Translations under genes and position numbers: made by a program
Assembly: GCF_024138125.1 (NCBI RefSeq)
Contig: NZ_CP099993.1
Coordinates: 868,001 to 932,000 of the forward strand
DNA from: Halorussus salilacus
Lineage (GTDB): Archaea > Halobacteriota > Halobacteria > Halobacteriales > Haladaptataceae
Direction: 5' to 3'
DNA: 64,000 nt
Notes under the pieces: model-generated
Seen by the model: the letters and a program-made list of their open reading frames with translations, nothing else
Told to the model about the DNA's origin: nothing
The model's database searches: none
Shown: in pieces, positions 7,739-15,851 of the stretch
Position numbering within the stretch: the first letter of the stretch is position 1
Layout of the letters: each line of letters begins with the position of its first letter

Positions 7739-8011
7739 ATGAACGTGACAGTCAAGCTGACGGGAACGCTGGTCGCCCGCACCGGCACCCGCGAGGCCCG
7801 CGTGGCGGTCGAGGAGGACGCGACGCTCGGCGACGTGGTCGAGGAACTCGCCGACTCGTACGGCCCGCAGGTCCGCGCGGGCGTGCTCGACGGCGAGCGC
7901 CTGCGCTCGGACACCGTCGTCGTTCGCGAGTCGGTCGACTCGACCGAGACGCTCTCGACCGCGAGCCCGCTGGAGAACGGCGACACGGTGCGATTCCGGC
8001 TGAACGTCTGA
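7739..8011 (+). CDS. MoaD/ThiS-like ubiquitin-fold protein lacking terminal Gly-Gly
   Basis: I chose the ATG at 7739 (MNVTVKLTGTLVARTG), which fits a TATA element 25-30 bases before it. The 90 residues form a beta-grasp protein similar to MoaD and the small archaeal modifiers (SAMPs), with SPLENGDTVRFRLNV at the end. Family members that carry sulfur or conjugate to proteins end in Gly-Gly; this one ends in Asn-Val. It therefore cannot be activated at the C terminus in the usual way. The gene is divergent from kdgA and its promoter closely resembles that of gdh, so it may belong to the sugar-acid regulon. Role unknown. Confidence 0.75.
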   Translation: MNVTVKLTGTLVARTGTREARVAVEEDATLGDVVEELADSYGPQVRAGVLDGERLRSDTVVVRESVDSTETLSTASPLENGDTVRFRLNV

Positions 8012-8415
8012 GACCGCGTTTCCGGACCTCTTTCTCGGTGTTTCTCGTTTCTGCCCGCGTTCGGACTCGCGCTTCTCCCGCGTTCGGACTCGCGCTCGCG
8101 GCGCTCGCGCTCGGGCTCCCCAGGCCTCGGACGACGGCCGTTCCGTTCGTTTCCGGCGCGCGCTGGCGTCATCGCGCCGACGGCGCGATTGCTCGGAAGA
8201 CGCGGTTTGTCTTCCGGCGCGGCCTCGCGGAGGCCGCGCCGACCGCGCGAGGGAGTCGGCCGGGCTTCGCGGTCGGTGCGGTCGACGAAGCGCGGTCGAC
8301 GAGGCTGGGGAGGCGTGAGGCCCGCGGTGGGTCGCCGTGCGGAACTCCTCGGCCCGGCCGGTAGCTACGGACCGGACCGATTACTCGCCGAGATGGGAGA
8401 CCGGGAGCGAGACGC
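8012..8415. other. Gene-free gap with tandem repeat and two hairpins
   Basis: This lies between two converging genes. It holds a 20-base direct repeat with 23-base period (8054-8096), a hairpin at 8171-8189 (ATCGCGCCG/CGGCGCGAT) and another at 8215-8241 (CGGCGCGGCCTC/GAGGCCGCGCCG, 3-base loop). The hairpins may act in termination from either side. The possible reading frames have no protein-like features. Confidence 0.6.
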
Positions 8416-9693
8416 TCAATCGAGCGTCGCCAGCCGATTCAGCGCGTAGATGGTCCGCAACACGTCCCCGGCCTTTCCGCGGTCGAAGACGAGTTCGTCG
8501 GTCCGGATGACGTGGTCCAGCACGTCCCGGGAGGCGTGTTCGGGCGCGGCCGCGATTCCGGCGTCCTCGTCTGCGACCCACTCCATCACCCGGAGGTCGC
8601 TCTTGCTGTCGCCCAGCACCGCCGCGAACGGGTCGTCGATGCCCAGCACCTCGAAGGCGGCCTCGACGCCGACGACCTTGTTGAGTTCGAGGCTCCCGAT
8701 TTCGGCGGCGTCGGCCTCGTAGTAGGCGACGTCGATGCGCTCGAACGCCTCCCGAATCCCCTCGGGCACGTCGTCGGGCGCGAGGTCGACGGTCTCGCCC
8801 TCGCGTTCGAGGACGCCGCGGATTTCGGGGTCCTGATCGGCGTAGTAGGCGCTGGCCCAGTCGCCGGGGTCGGCGCTCGCGTCCTCGGCGTCGGCTCCCT
8901 CCGCGTCTCCCGCCCCGACGCGCTCGGCCACCGCGTCGCCGAGCAGGCCGAGTTCGTAGACCAGCGCGCGGTCGATGACCTCGCGGGCCCGGTCGCTCCC
9001 GGTCTCGAAGTTGGGCTTGAGCGTGACGTTGAACTCGTTTCCCTGAAGGTGACACCCCCGCCGGAGTTCGTCGGGCGCGTCCGAGAGAATCCGCGAGCGG
9101 ACCGCGTCGAAGACCGCCCGGATGTCCTCGCCGAGGTCCTCGTAGAGCAGTCGCTTGGTGTCTGCGCCGTGGCCGGGCGTGAACACGCCGGTCCCGGCCT
9201 CGTAGACCACGCTCACGTCGCCCGAGTGGACGAGTTCGTTGCCGAGCCCCTGGATGAGAAAGCCCTTGACGTTCTCCAGCGTCTGGCCGGTGCAGACCAC
9301 GATGGGCGTCCCCTCCTCGTGGAACTCGGTCAGCAGGTGGAGCGTCTCGCGGGGAATCTCGTTGTCGGTCCCGCCCGCCGAGCGCAGGGTCTCGTCCACG
9401 TCGAGGACGAGGACGTTCACCCCCCGGCCGTACTTGGCGTGGAGGTCGAGCGCGGCGAACGCCTGGTCCCGGGTCGCGCGCGCGGCGAGCTCGCAGAACG
9501 TCTCGCCGGTCTCGGAGAACGCCGACCGGACCTCGTCCTTGCGCGCGGCGAGTTCGTCGCTGGCGTCCTGCCAGTGTTCGAGCGCGACCCGCGAGTCCAC
9601 CGGCGGGAACACGTCCACGAAGTCCTGGTAGGCGCGGAGGGTCGCGGCGTCGAACTCCTCGTAGAGGCGATAGAGTTGGTCGTAGCGCTCCAT
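8416..9693 (-). CDS. HAD-superfamily hydrolase
   Basis: The 425-residue protein has a helical N-terminal region (about 1-90) and then a HAD phosphatase core. Motif I is VLVLDVDETLRSAGG, motif II is VVCTGQTLENV, and the C-terminal acidic motif is FAAVLGDSKSDLRVMEW. The two Asp of motif I and the GDSKSD element would bind Mg and the phosphate. The cap region between them (about 190-330) suggests a C2-type (Cof/sucrose-phosphatase-like) enzyme with a sugar phosphate or similar substrate. The acidic insert around DAEGADAEDASADPGD is low-complexity. Substrate unknown. Confidence 0.8.
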   Translation of the reverse strand: MERYDQLYRLYEEFDAATLRAYQDFVDVFPPVDSRVALEHWQDASDELAARKDEVRSAFSETGETFCELAARATRDQAFAALDLHAKYGRGVNVLVLDVDETLRSAGGTDNEIPRETLHLLTEFHEEGTPIVVCTGQTLENVKGFLIQGLGNELVHSGDVSVVYEAGTGVFTPGHGADTKRLLYEDLGEDIRAVFDAVRSRILSDAPDELRRGCHLQGNEFNVTLKPNFETGSDRAREVIDRALVYELGLLGDAVAERVGAGDAEGADAEDASADPGDWASAYYADQDPEIRGVLEREGETVDLAPDDVPEGIREAFERIDVAYYEADAAEIGSLELNKVVGVEAAFEVLGIDDPFAAVLGDSKSDLRVMEWVADEDAGIAAAPEHASRDVLDHVIRTDELVFDRGKAGDVLRTIYALNRLATLD

Positions 9694-10027
9694 GCCGGGA
9701 GTGGGTCGCTTTCGGGGATAAAGGTCGGGGTGGTTCTAGGTGATTCTGGTCCGGTTCGAGGTGGCGGAGCTGGCGGTTCTAGTTCGTTGATTTTCGTTGC
9801 GTGACAATTCGGGCAGAAGCTAGCTACTCCCGGTACCTATGAGACCGCACCGCCACCGCAGGCCACATTCCTCCCCAACCGACTGCGTTTCTCGGGCGCT
9901 CACTTCGTTCGCGCCCTGCGATACTCATCCCTCGCGCGCTTGGCGCGGCCCAAACCACGGGCCGCGCCAGCACGCGCCGGGTGGATTAGTCTACCGAACG
10001 AGAGCAGGAGGAACGACTATATCCGAG
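9694..10027. other. Gene-free gap with a GC hairpin
   Basis: No convincing gene is seen here. Two short repeats of GGTTCTAG occur near 9730-9785. A hairpin with 10-base arms (GGCGCGGCCC/GGGCCGCGCC, 9942-9968) lies about 60 bases past the stop of the zinc-ribbon gene on the reverse strand and may be its terminator. Confidence 0.5.
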
Positions 10028-10168
10028 TCACCGAACGCGGTCGAACACGGTGCAGTCGCAGTTCCCGCACGTCCGGCGGTTGAACCGATACGTCTTCCCG
10101 CAGTCGTGACATTGCCACGTCGGCCGAATCACGTCCAGTTTCGACTTGAGCGACTCGTAGAGTTTCAT
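10028..10168 (-). CDS. Small zinc-ribbon protein
   Basis: The 46-residue protein MKLYESLKSKLDVIRPTW... has two CxxC knuckles, CHDCGK and CGNCDC, about 15 residues apart, so it should bind one zinc ion. Start at 10168; a longer frame upstream (to 10240) has no protein-like composition. Such small zinc proteins are frequent in haloarchaea and their roles are mostly unknown. It is divergent from the AIR-synthase-like gene. Confidence 0.72.
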   Translation of the reverse strand: MKLYESLKSKLDVIRPTWQCHDCGKTYRFNRRTCGNCDCTVFDRVR

Positions 10169-10248
10169 ACCGGCCCTACGGACCGGACCCAAAAGACCGT
10201 GACGCCCGCTCCGCGGAAACTTAGGTGCTGGACCGTCCACGGGCTACC

Positions 10249-11211
10249 ATGGTCGGCAAACTCGACTCCGACGATCTGGCGAACTTCGTCCTCTCGCGGA
10301 CCGGCGCGCCCGACGAGGACGTGCTGATGGGACCGAAGTACGGGGAGGACGCCGCGGCGATCCGGTTCGGCGACCGCATCCTGATCGCCAGTTCCGACCC
10401 CCTCTCGCTGGCGCGTGAGCGACTCGGCACCCTCGCGGTCCACGTCGCGTGCAACGACGTCGCGGCCTGCGGCGGCGACCCCCGGTGGCTGACGAACGTC
10501 GTCTTCCTGCCGAACGACGACCCCGAGACGCTCGACGTGCTGACGGGCCAGATAGACGCCGAGGCCGACTCGCTGGGGGTCGCCATCGTCGGCGGCCACT
10601 CCGAGTACGCCCCCGCACTGGAGCGCCCGATGGTGTCGATGACCGCGCTCGGGGTCGCCGACGAGTACGTCCCCACCGCCGGTGCCGACCCCGGCGACCG
10701 CGTCCTGCTGACCAAGGGCGCGGGCGTCGAGGGGACCGCGATTCTGGCGACCGACTTCCGCGAGGACCTCGACCTCCCGGCCGCCGCGCTCGAACGCGCC
10801 GAGGGCTTCTTCGGCGATATCAGCGTCGTCCCCGAGTCGGCCGTCCTCCGCGAGCGCGCCACCGCGATGCACGACCCCACGGAGGGCGGCGTCCTCAACG
10901 GCCTCGTGGAGCTGGCGGTCGCCTCCGGGGTCCGAATCGACGTGGAGCGGTCGTCGGTCCCCGTCCGCGAGGAGACCGCCGCGGCCTGCGAGGCGATGGG
11001 CGTCGACCCGCTGCGCATCTTCGGGTCCGGGGCGCTCCTCGCCGCGGTCCCGGGGGGAGAAATCGACGACGCGCTCGGCGACCTCCGCGACGCGGGAATC
11101 GAAGCGAGCGAGATAGGCGTCGTGACCGAGACCGACGACCCTGGAGTCGACCTCGACGGCGAGGTCGTTCGAGAGGGCGTCCGGGACGACCTCTACGCGC
11201 TGTGGGAGTGA
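10249..11211 (+). CDS. AIR synthase/HypE-like ATP-binding protein
   Basis: The 320-residue protein from the ATG at 10249 has the PurM-like two-domain layout. Its N-terminal ATP/Mg loop is GPKYGEDAAAIRFGD, followed by HVACNDVAACGGDPRWL and GGHSEYAPALERP, and the C-terminal half carries AMHDPTEGGVLNGL and GSGALLAAVP. These match the HypE/ThiL/SelD group. HypE modifies carbamoyl groups for NiFe hydrogenases, but no hydrogenase genes are present here. Haloarchaeal homologues are annotated only as AIR-synthase related. The true reaction is unknown. Confidence 0.75.
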   Translation: MVGKLDSDDLANFVLSRTGAPDEDVLMGPKYGEDAAAIRFGDRILIASSDPLSLARERLGTLAVHVACNDVAACGGDPRWLTNVVFLPNDDPETLDVLTGQIDAEADSLGVAIVGGHSEYAPALERPMVSMTALGVADEYVPTAGADPGDRVLLTKGAGVEGTAILATDFREDLDLPAAALERAEGFFGDISVVPESAVLRERATAMHDPTEGGVLNGLVELAVASGVRIDVERSSVPVREETAAACEAMGVDPLRIFGSGALLAAVPGGEIDDALGDLRDAGIEASEIGVVTETDDPGVDLDGEVVREGVRDDLYALWE

Positions 11212-11261
11212 GTCGGTCGACCGGTGAAGCAGGCTCTGACGACTGCTCGTACCGAGGGTGG

Positions 11262-11300
11262 AGACCGCGAGACCGCCGCGACGCGGCGGTCTCGCGGTCT
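11262..11300. terminator. Perfect 19-base-arm hairpin, likely terminator
   Basis: Arms at 11262-11280 and 11282-11300 (AGACCGCGAGACCGCCGCG and its exact complement) are separated by one base. It lies about 50 bases after the stop of the AIR-synthase-like gene and just before the gdh promoter. It could insulate the two units. Confidence 0.55.
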
Positions 11301-11320
11301 TCCATTCGACGAACCGGCGT

Positions 11321-11338
11321 TTACTCGATATAGAATAA
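11321..11338. promoter_or_regulatory. Candidate GfcR site at the glucose dehydrogenase promoter
   Basis: TTACTC (11321-11326), GATATA and GAATAA (11333-11338) form a near-perfect palindrome that differs from the gad site by one base in the second half. It ends 31 bases before the gdh ATG and directly precedes AAATCTTTT, a plausible TATA region for a leaderless transcript. Confidence 0.65.
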
Positions 11339-11369
11339 ATCTTTTGTGTCCCGGGCCGAAAGGTCGACC

Positions 11370-12440
11370 ATGGAAGCAGTCGTCATCCGTCGCGGCGCGT
11401 CCTCGCCCGCGGTCGAAGAGCTACCCCGCCCGGACCCGGACGCGGGGGAGGTACTGGTCCGGACCCTCCGGGTCGGCGTCGACGGCACCGACCACGAGGT
11501 CATCGAGGGGTCCCACGGCGGGTACCCCGAGGGCGACGACTACCTCGTCCTCGGTCACGAGGCCGTCGGCGTCGTCGCCGACGCGAACGGGACCGCCTTC
11601 GAGGCGGGCGACGTGGTCGCACCGACCGTGCGCCGACCGCCCGCCGACGGCCCGAACGAGTACTTCGAGCGCGGCGAACCCGACATGGCCCCGCCGGAGG
11701 CCTGCGTCGAGCGCGGCATCGACGGCGCGCACGGCTTCATGGCCGAGTACTTCACGAGTCCCGCCGAGTACCTCGTCCATGTGCCCGAGGAACTCGCCGA
11801 GTGGGGCTTTCTGGTCGAACCCGCCAGCATCACCGAGAAGGCCCTCGAACACGCCGCGGCCTCGCGGTCGGCGTTCGACTGGACGCCCGAGTCGGCCCTC
11901 GTCCTCGGCAACGGGAGCCTCGGCCTGCTCACGCTCGCGATGCTCGTCGCGCGAGGGTACGACCGCACCTACTGTCTGGGTCGGCGCGACCGACCGGACC
12001 CGACCATCGACGTTATCGAGAAGTTAGGCGCGACCTATATCGATTCGCGCGTGACGCCCGTGCCCGAGGTCCCCGCGGCCCACGAACCGATGGACCTCGT
12101 CTACGAGGCGACCGGATACGCCAGACACGCCTTCGAGTCCATCGAGGCGCTCGCGCCCGGCGGGGTCGCCGCCCTCCTCGGCGTGCCCGACCCGTGGCGG
12201 TTCGAGGTCGACGGCGGCCGCCTCCACGAGGAGCTGGTGATGACGAACAAGGCGCTCGTCGGGAGCGTCAACTCCAACACCTCGCACTTCGCGGCCGCGG
12301 TCGAGACGCTGGCCGACCTCCCGGCGTGGTTCCTCGACGACCTCGTGACGGGCGTCCACGGACTCGACGACTGCGAGGCGGCGTTTGCTGACGGCGACGA
12401 AACGACAATAAAGACCGCAGTCCAATTTGCCCAGATATGA
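11370..12440 (+). CDS. gdh: Glucose 1-dehydrogenase
   Basis: The 356-residue zinc-dependent medium-chain dehydrogenase starts at the ATG at 11370, not the in-frame GTG at 11346. The catalytic domain contains GVDGTDHEVIEG and LVLGHEAVGVV, with the Asp, His and Glu expected as zinc ligands in haloarchaeal glucose dehydrogenase. The Rossmann domain begins LVLGNGSLGLLTLA near residue 175. It oxidises D-glucose to gluconolactone with NAD(P), the first step of the semi-phosphorylative Entner-Doudoroff route. The stop overlaps the gfcR start by four bases, so enzyme and regulator are co-transcribed. Confidence 0.92.
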   Translation: MEAVVIRRGASSPAVEELPRPDPDAGEVLVRTLRVGVDGTDHEVIEGSHGGYPEGDDYLVLGHEAVGVVADANGTAFEAGDVVAPTVRRPPADGPNEYFERGEPDMAPPEACVERGIDGAHGFMAEYFTSPAEYLVHVPEELAEWGFLVEPASITEKALEHAAASRSAFDWTPESALVLGNGSLGLLTLAMLVARGYDRTYCLGRRDRPDPTIDVIEKLGATYIDSRVTPVPEVPAAHEPMDLVYEATGYARHAFESIEALAPGGVAALLGVPDPWRFEVDGGRLHEELVMTNKALVGSVNSNTSHFAAAVETLADLPAWFLDDLVTGVHGLDDCEAAFADGDETTIKTAVQFAQI

Positions 12441-13087
12441 AGAACGTAGACGACCTCATCGAAAGCGCAGCCGAGTTGGCGAACCAGGGCCTCTCGAAGG
12501 GCGAGATAGCCGACGAACTCAACGTCTCCCGGGAGACCGCGAGCTGGCTGGTCGAGCGAAGCGGGAGCGGCACCGACGCCGCCGCGACCCCCGACCCCGA
12601 GCCGTCGGGCGACGGCGGCCCTCACGACATCCACGTCGACTGGTCGGCGCTGGGCCGCGACAGCGCCCGCCTCTACCACGCCGGGGCCGCGATGGCCGAC
12701 CTCCTCGAAAAGCAGGGCGAGGAGGTCGACCTGACCATCGGCATCGAGAAGGCGGGCGTGCCCCTCGCGACCTCGGTCGCGCGCGAACTCGACACCGACC
12801 TCGGTGCCTACGCGCCAGCCAAACACCAGTGGGAGGAGGGTGACATCGAGGAACTCGGCGGCACCTTCTCGCGCAACTTCGCTCAGATTCGAGGTCGGGA
12901 GTGCTACGTGGTCGACGACACCATCACCAGCGGGACCACCATGACCGAGACCGTCAAGGCCATCCGCAACGAGGGCGGCAAGCCGGTCGCCTGCTGTGTC
13001 CTCGTGGACAAGCAGGGCGTCGAGGCGGTCGAGGGCGTGCCGGTCCACTCGCTCATCAACGTCGTGCGGGTGGGCGACGAGGAGTAG
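12437..13087 (+). CDS. gfcR: GfcR, PyrE-like transcriptional regulator of sugar degradation
   Basis: The 216-residue protein has an N-terminal helix-turn-helix (GLSKGEIADELNVSRETASW, residues about 19-38) and a C-terminal phosphoribosyltransferase domain with the PRPP loop YVVDDTITSGTT. Despite the orotate phosphoribosyltransferase look, this architecture matches GfcR, described in Haloferax volcanii as a regulator of glucose and fructose degradation genes and located next to gdh there too. It overlaps gdh by four bases. Palindromic sites at the gdh, gad and kdgA promoters are its likely targets (inference). Confidence 0.9.
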   Translation: MKNVDDLIESAAELANQGLSKGEIADELNVSRETASWLVERSGSGTDAAATPDPEPSGDGGPHDIHVDWSALGRDSARLYHAGAAMADLLEKQGEEVDLTIGIEKAGVPLATSVARELDTDLGAYAPAKHQWEEGDIEELGGTFSRNFAQIRGRECYVVDDTITSGTTMTETVKAIRNEGGKPVACCVLVDKQGVEAVEGVPVHSLINVVRVGDEE

Positions 13088-13158
13088 CTCGCGAGTCCGA
13101 TGCGATTCCTGCGCGGAACGTCGGAACTTCTTTGCGCGCGGGGTGTGTATCGTGCGGT

Positions 13159-13500
13159 ATGACGTTCCAACCCGAGAGCGACCTGACCGAGGCGGAGGTC
13201 CGCGAGCGCGTGGACGCCGCCATCGAGGACAACGACGTGGTCCTGTTCATGAAGGGCAACGAGCTGATGCCCCAGTGCGGGTACTCCCAGAAGGCGCTCG
13301 AACTCATCGGTCGACACCGCGAGGACTACGAGACGGTGGACGTGCTGGAGGCCCTCCCCGAGTACCGGGCGGCGCTCGAATCCCACAGCGGGTGGGAGAC
13401 CATCCCCCAGACGTTCGTCGACGGCGAGTTCGTGGGCGGGAGCGACGTGCTGGCCGAACTCGACGAGCGAGGCGAACTCGGTGAGACGCTATCGGCCTGA
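13159..13500 (+). CDS. Monothiol glutaredoxin (Grx4/GrxD type)
   Basis: The 113-residue protein starts at the ATG at 13159. It has VVLFMKGNELMPQCGYSQKAL with the monothiol motif CGYS (family consensus CGFS) and ETIPQTFVDGEFVGGSDVL, the GSH-binding TIPQ and GG-D elements. Such proteins bind and transfer [2Fe-2S] clusters. Haloarchaea use gamma-glutamylcysteine rather than glutathione, so the thiol cofactor may differ. It follows gfcR by 71 bases. Confidence 0.9.
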   Translation: MTFQPESDLTEAEVRERVDAAIEDNDVVLFMKGNELMPQCGYSQKALELIGRHREDYETVDVLEALPEYRAALESHSGWETIPQTFVDGEFVGGSDVLAELDERGELGETLSA

Positions 13501-13611
13501 AGTGTTTTTTCGGTATCCGTAACCGGGACCAAAAGAGTAGCTCATATATGTTCGGACCGCCTACATCACCGTGTACCGCGTTGCCAGCCGGGAACCTTCA
13601 GTAGATTACAA

Positions 13612-14190
13612 ATGACGGGGCAAGTATATCGACTTCACTCGACGCTCGAACTGCCGCTGGAAACCGTATACGACTACTTCGAAGACGACCCCGACCTGCC
13701 GCCCGAGATCGCCAGCGTCGACATCACCCGGCGCAAGAACACGCTCATCATCAGTGCCGTCGCCGACGACGAGACCATCAGCAAGTACACGCCGACCGCG
13801 CAACTGAAAGCGAGCATCTCGGAGACCCGCGTCTACACCGAAGAGGAACAGGAACGACGCAACGGGCCGCGATGGGGGGAGGAACCCGAAGAGGAGGAAG
13901 ACGAGGAACCGCTGGGCGAACTCATCGAGGTCGCGGCGTTCAAGGGCGACCGCGAGACCGTCCTCCAGAACACCGCGGTCCAGTACCCGATGTTCCTCGT
14001 CCTGTGTGACCTCGCGCGAGAGGCCGAGAAGGGGACGCTGACCGCCATCACCGAGAAGGACGGCGAACTCCAGGCCACGCGCATCGTGGACGGCGAGGAC
14101 CGACCCGCGTCCATCGAGGTCGTCGAGGGTCCCAACGCGAACTCGTCGGGCGACAGCGGGGTCAACTGGCGGGACAACGAGTTCATATAG
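13612..14190 (+). CDS. Conserved haloarchaeal protein of unknown function
   Basis: The 192-residue acidic protein MTGQVYRLHSTLELPLETVYDYFEDD... has a low-complexity acidic linker (EEPEEEEDEE, about residues 87-100). After it comes a segment with GDRETVLQNTAVQYPMFLVLCDLAREAEKGTLTAI. No signal peptide, membrane helix or catalytic motif is visible. A TATA-like CATATATG lies about 65 bases upstream. A strong hairpin follows the stop. I do not recognise a function. Confidence 0.75.
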   Translation: MTGQVYRLHSTLELPLETVYDYFEDDPDLPPEIASVDITRRKNTLIISAVADDETISKYTPTAQLKASISETRVYTEEEQERRNGPRWGEEPEEEEDEEPLGELIEVAAFKGDRETVLQNTAVQYPMFLVLCDLAREAEKGTLTAITEKDGELQATRIVDGEDRPASIEVVEGPNANSSGDSGVNWRDNEFI

Positions 14191-14205
14191 GCGACCGTTC
14201 TGTTG

Positions 14206-14242
14206 CGAGCGAGGAGGTCGCCGTCGGCGACCTCCTCGCTCG
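14206..14242. terminator. 17-base-arm hairpin, likely terminator
   Basis: CGAGCGAGGAGGTCGCC (14206-14222) and its exact complement (14226-14242) are separated by GTC and followed by ATAAAA. It starts 16 bases after the stop of the preceding gene, as expected for a terminator. Confidence 0.6.
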
Positions 14243-14266
14243 ATAAAACGCTCGACCGAAAAGCCA

Positions 14267-14313
14267 GCGTCACCCCCTCCATCGCAGGGCGGTGCGCTCT
14301 GCGCACCGCCCGC
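14267..14313 (+). repeat. 47-base repeat, copy 1 (hairpin-bearing)
   Basis: This 47-base block matches 15662-15708 with one mismatch. It holds a hairpin GGGCGGTGCGC-TCT-GCGCACCGCCC (14287-14311). Similarity continues more weakly for about 60 bases (CGCTCGCTTCGCT-type text), and copy 1 also has a 28-base internal duplication just downstream (about 14312-14367). The two copies bracket the PAPS-reductase-like gene in the same orientation. Confidence 0.8.
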
Positions 14314-14623
14314 GCGGTCGGGAGTTACTCGGCCCGCCCGCGCGGTCGGGGGTTCCTCGGCCCGCTCGCTTCGCTTGCGGTGGGTACGCGAGTTCGCCAC
14401 CGCACCGCACGGCCACAACGTTGCACAGCGACCGCACTGGGACTGCACCGCCATCGCAGAGCGCGCTTCGGCGAGTCGCGTGGGATGGTCTCCCGTGATA
14501 CCTACCCTCAACACCGACTGCCTGAATCCCCAGTAAACGCCACCTGCGCGCAGGATTGGGCCGCCTGAAATCGTGAAGAGCCGAAAGGCACTTTACGGAG
14601 GTAATGAGATATAATTACGAACG
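14314..14623. other. Gene-free stretch before the PAPS-reductase-like gene
   Basis: It contains the 28-base duplication (GCGGTCGGGRGTT..CTCGGCCCGC) at about 14312-14367 and GC-rich text without a convincing reading frame. The last 25 bases hold the AT-rich GAGATATAATTACG (about 14608-14621), the probable promoter for the gene at 14624. Confidence 0.5.
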
Positions 14624-15595
14624 ATGCCCGAAGACTTCCCTGACTACGTCGACGTCGACTACACCGACGGCGAAGGCGAGAGCCCCGACGACTACGCCTC
14701 GATGGAGCACAAGATCGAGAAGGCAATCGAGGTGACCCGGCAGGGTCTCGAAGAGTACGAGAACCCCGCGGTGATGTGGACCGGCGGGAAGGACTCGACC
14801 CTGACGCTGTACTTCATCAAGGAGGTCGCCGAGAAGTACGGCTACGAGAACCCGACCGCGGTCTTCATCGACCACTTCCAGCACTTCGACGAGATCCACG
14901 ACTTCGTCGAGAAGTGGGCCGACGAGTGGGACCTCGACGTGGTCTACGCCCGCAACGAGGACGTGGGCGAGTACGTCGAGGAGAACGACCTCACGCCCGG
15001 CGACGACATCGACATCTCGGAGCTCAGCGACCACAACCAACACCACGTCCGCGAGATTCTGGAGTACGAGGACGAGACCTTCCCGTTCCTGCTCGACACC
15101 TACGTGGGCAACCACCTGCTCAAGACCGTCGCGCTCAACGACGCCATCGAGGACCTCGACATCGACGGCATCATCTCGGGCGTCCGGTGGGACGAACAGG
15201 AGGCCCGCGCCGACGAGACGTTCTTCAGCCCGCGCCACGACCCCGACATCTACCCGCCCCACGACCGCGTCCAGCCCATCCTCCACTTCGACGAGCGCGC
15301 GGTCTGGGACACCTTCTGGCACTACGTCGTCCCGGACACCGTCGAGGAGTTCCCGGACGACGGCCACGTCCCCCAGAGCGACGACGACCTGCCCAACGGC
15401 CTCACGCAGGACGACATCCCGGTCAGCCCGAAGTACTTCGCCGGGTTCCGGTCGCTCGGGAGCGAGGTCAGCACCGAGAAGTCCGACGAGGAGCCCGCGT
15501 GGTTGCAGGACCTCGAAGACACGACCGAGCGCGCTGGCCGCGCCCAGGACAAGGAGGACCTGATGGAGCGCCTGCGCGATCTGGGCTACATGTGA
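14624..15595 (+). CDS. Phosphoadenosine phosphosulfate reductase-like PP-loop protein
   Basis: The 323-residue protein has the PP-loop VMWTGGKDSTLTLYF (about residues 48-62) and the adenine-nucleotide alpha-hydrolase fold of PAPS/APS reductases and CysD. GIISGVRWDEQEARADETFFSPRHD matches the R-xxE-xxR region of this family (read as GIISGVRWDEQEARAD and FFSPRHD). It may reduce APS/PAPS or act in sulfur transfer or sulfate activation. No cysH/cysN neighbours are present, so the reaction is not settled. It is flanked by two copies of a 47-base repeat. Confidence 0.8.
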   Translation: MPEDFPDYVDVDYTDGEGESPDDYASMEHKIEKAIEVTRQGLEEYENPAVMWTGGKDSTLTLYFIKEVAEKYGYENPTAVFIDHFQHFDEIHDFVEKWADEWDLDVVYARNEDVGEYVEENDLTPGDDIDISELSDHNQHHVREILEYEDETFPFLLDTYVGNHLLKTVALNDAIEDLDIDGIISGVRWDEQEARADETFFSPRHDPDIYPPHDRVQPILHFDERAVWDTFWHYVVPDTVEEFPDDGHVPQSDDDLPNGLTQDDIPVSPKYFAGFRSLGSEVSTEKSDEEPAWLQDLEDTTERAGRAQDKEDLMERLRDLGYM

Positions 15596-15598
15596 AAC

Positions 15599-15644
15599 TT
15601 TTGCCGCGGTCGAGCGCGCCGTAGGCGCGCTCTCCCTGGCAAAA
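15599..15644. terminator. Nested hairpin after the PAPS-reductase-like gene
   Basis: An inner stem GAGCGCGCC/GGCGCGCTC (15612-15620, 15624-15632) lies inside an outer pair TTTTGCC/GGCAAAA (15599-15605, 15638-15644), starting four bases after the stop. This is probably a terminator. Confidence 0.55.
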
Positions 15645-15661
15645 CTTTCATGAAAAACACG

Positions 15662-15708
15662 GCGTCACCCCCTCCGTCGCAGGGCGGTGCGCTCTGCGCA
15701 CCGCCCGC
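15662..15708 (+). repeat. 47-base repeat, copy 2 (hairpin-bearing)
   Basis: Second copy of the block at 14267-14313, one mismatch, with the same 11-base-arm hairpin at 15682-15706. It is followed by TCCGCTCGCTTCGCTCGCGGT, matching text downstream of copy 1 (only part is identical). Confidence 0.8.
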
Positions 15709-15851
15709 TCCGTCGAGGGTTGCTTGGTCCGCTCGCTTCGCTCGCGGTAGAATAACTGGTGCGCGACCGCAACCGCGACAGCACCGCGGCCGCGCGTGGA
15801 AGGCGGCGGACCGCGATTTTCGGTTATACCAGTCGGTTCGAGAAGCGACGC

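Noticed and set aside
8038-8364. A 108-codon frame between the MoaD-like and HAD genes
   Set aside because: It crosses two strong hairpins and a tandem repeat and has no protein-like features.
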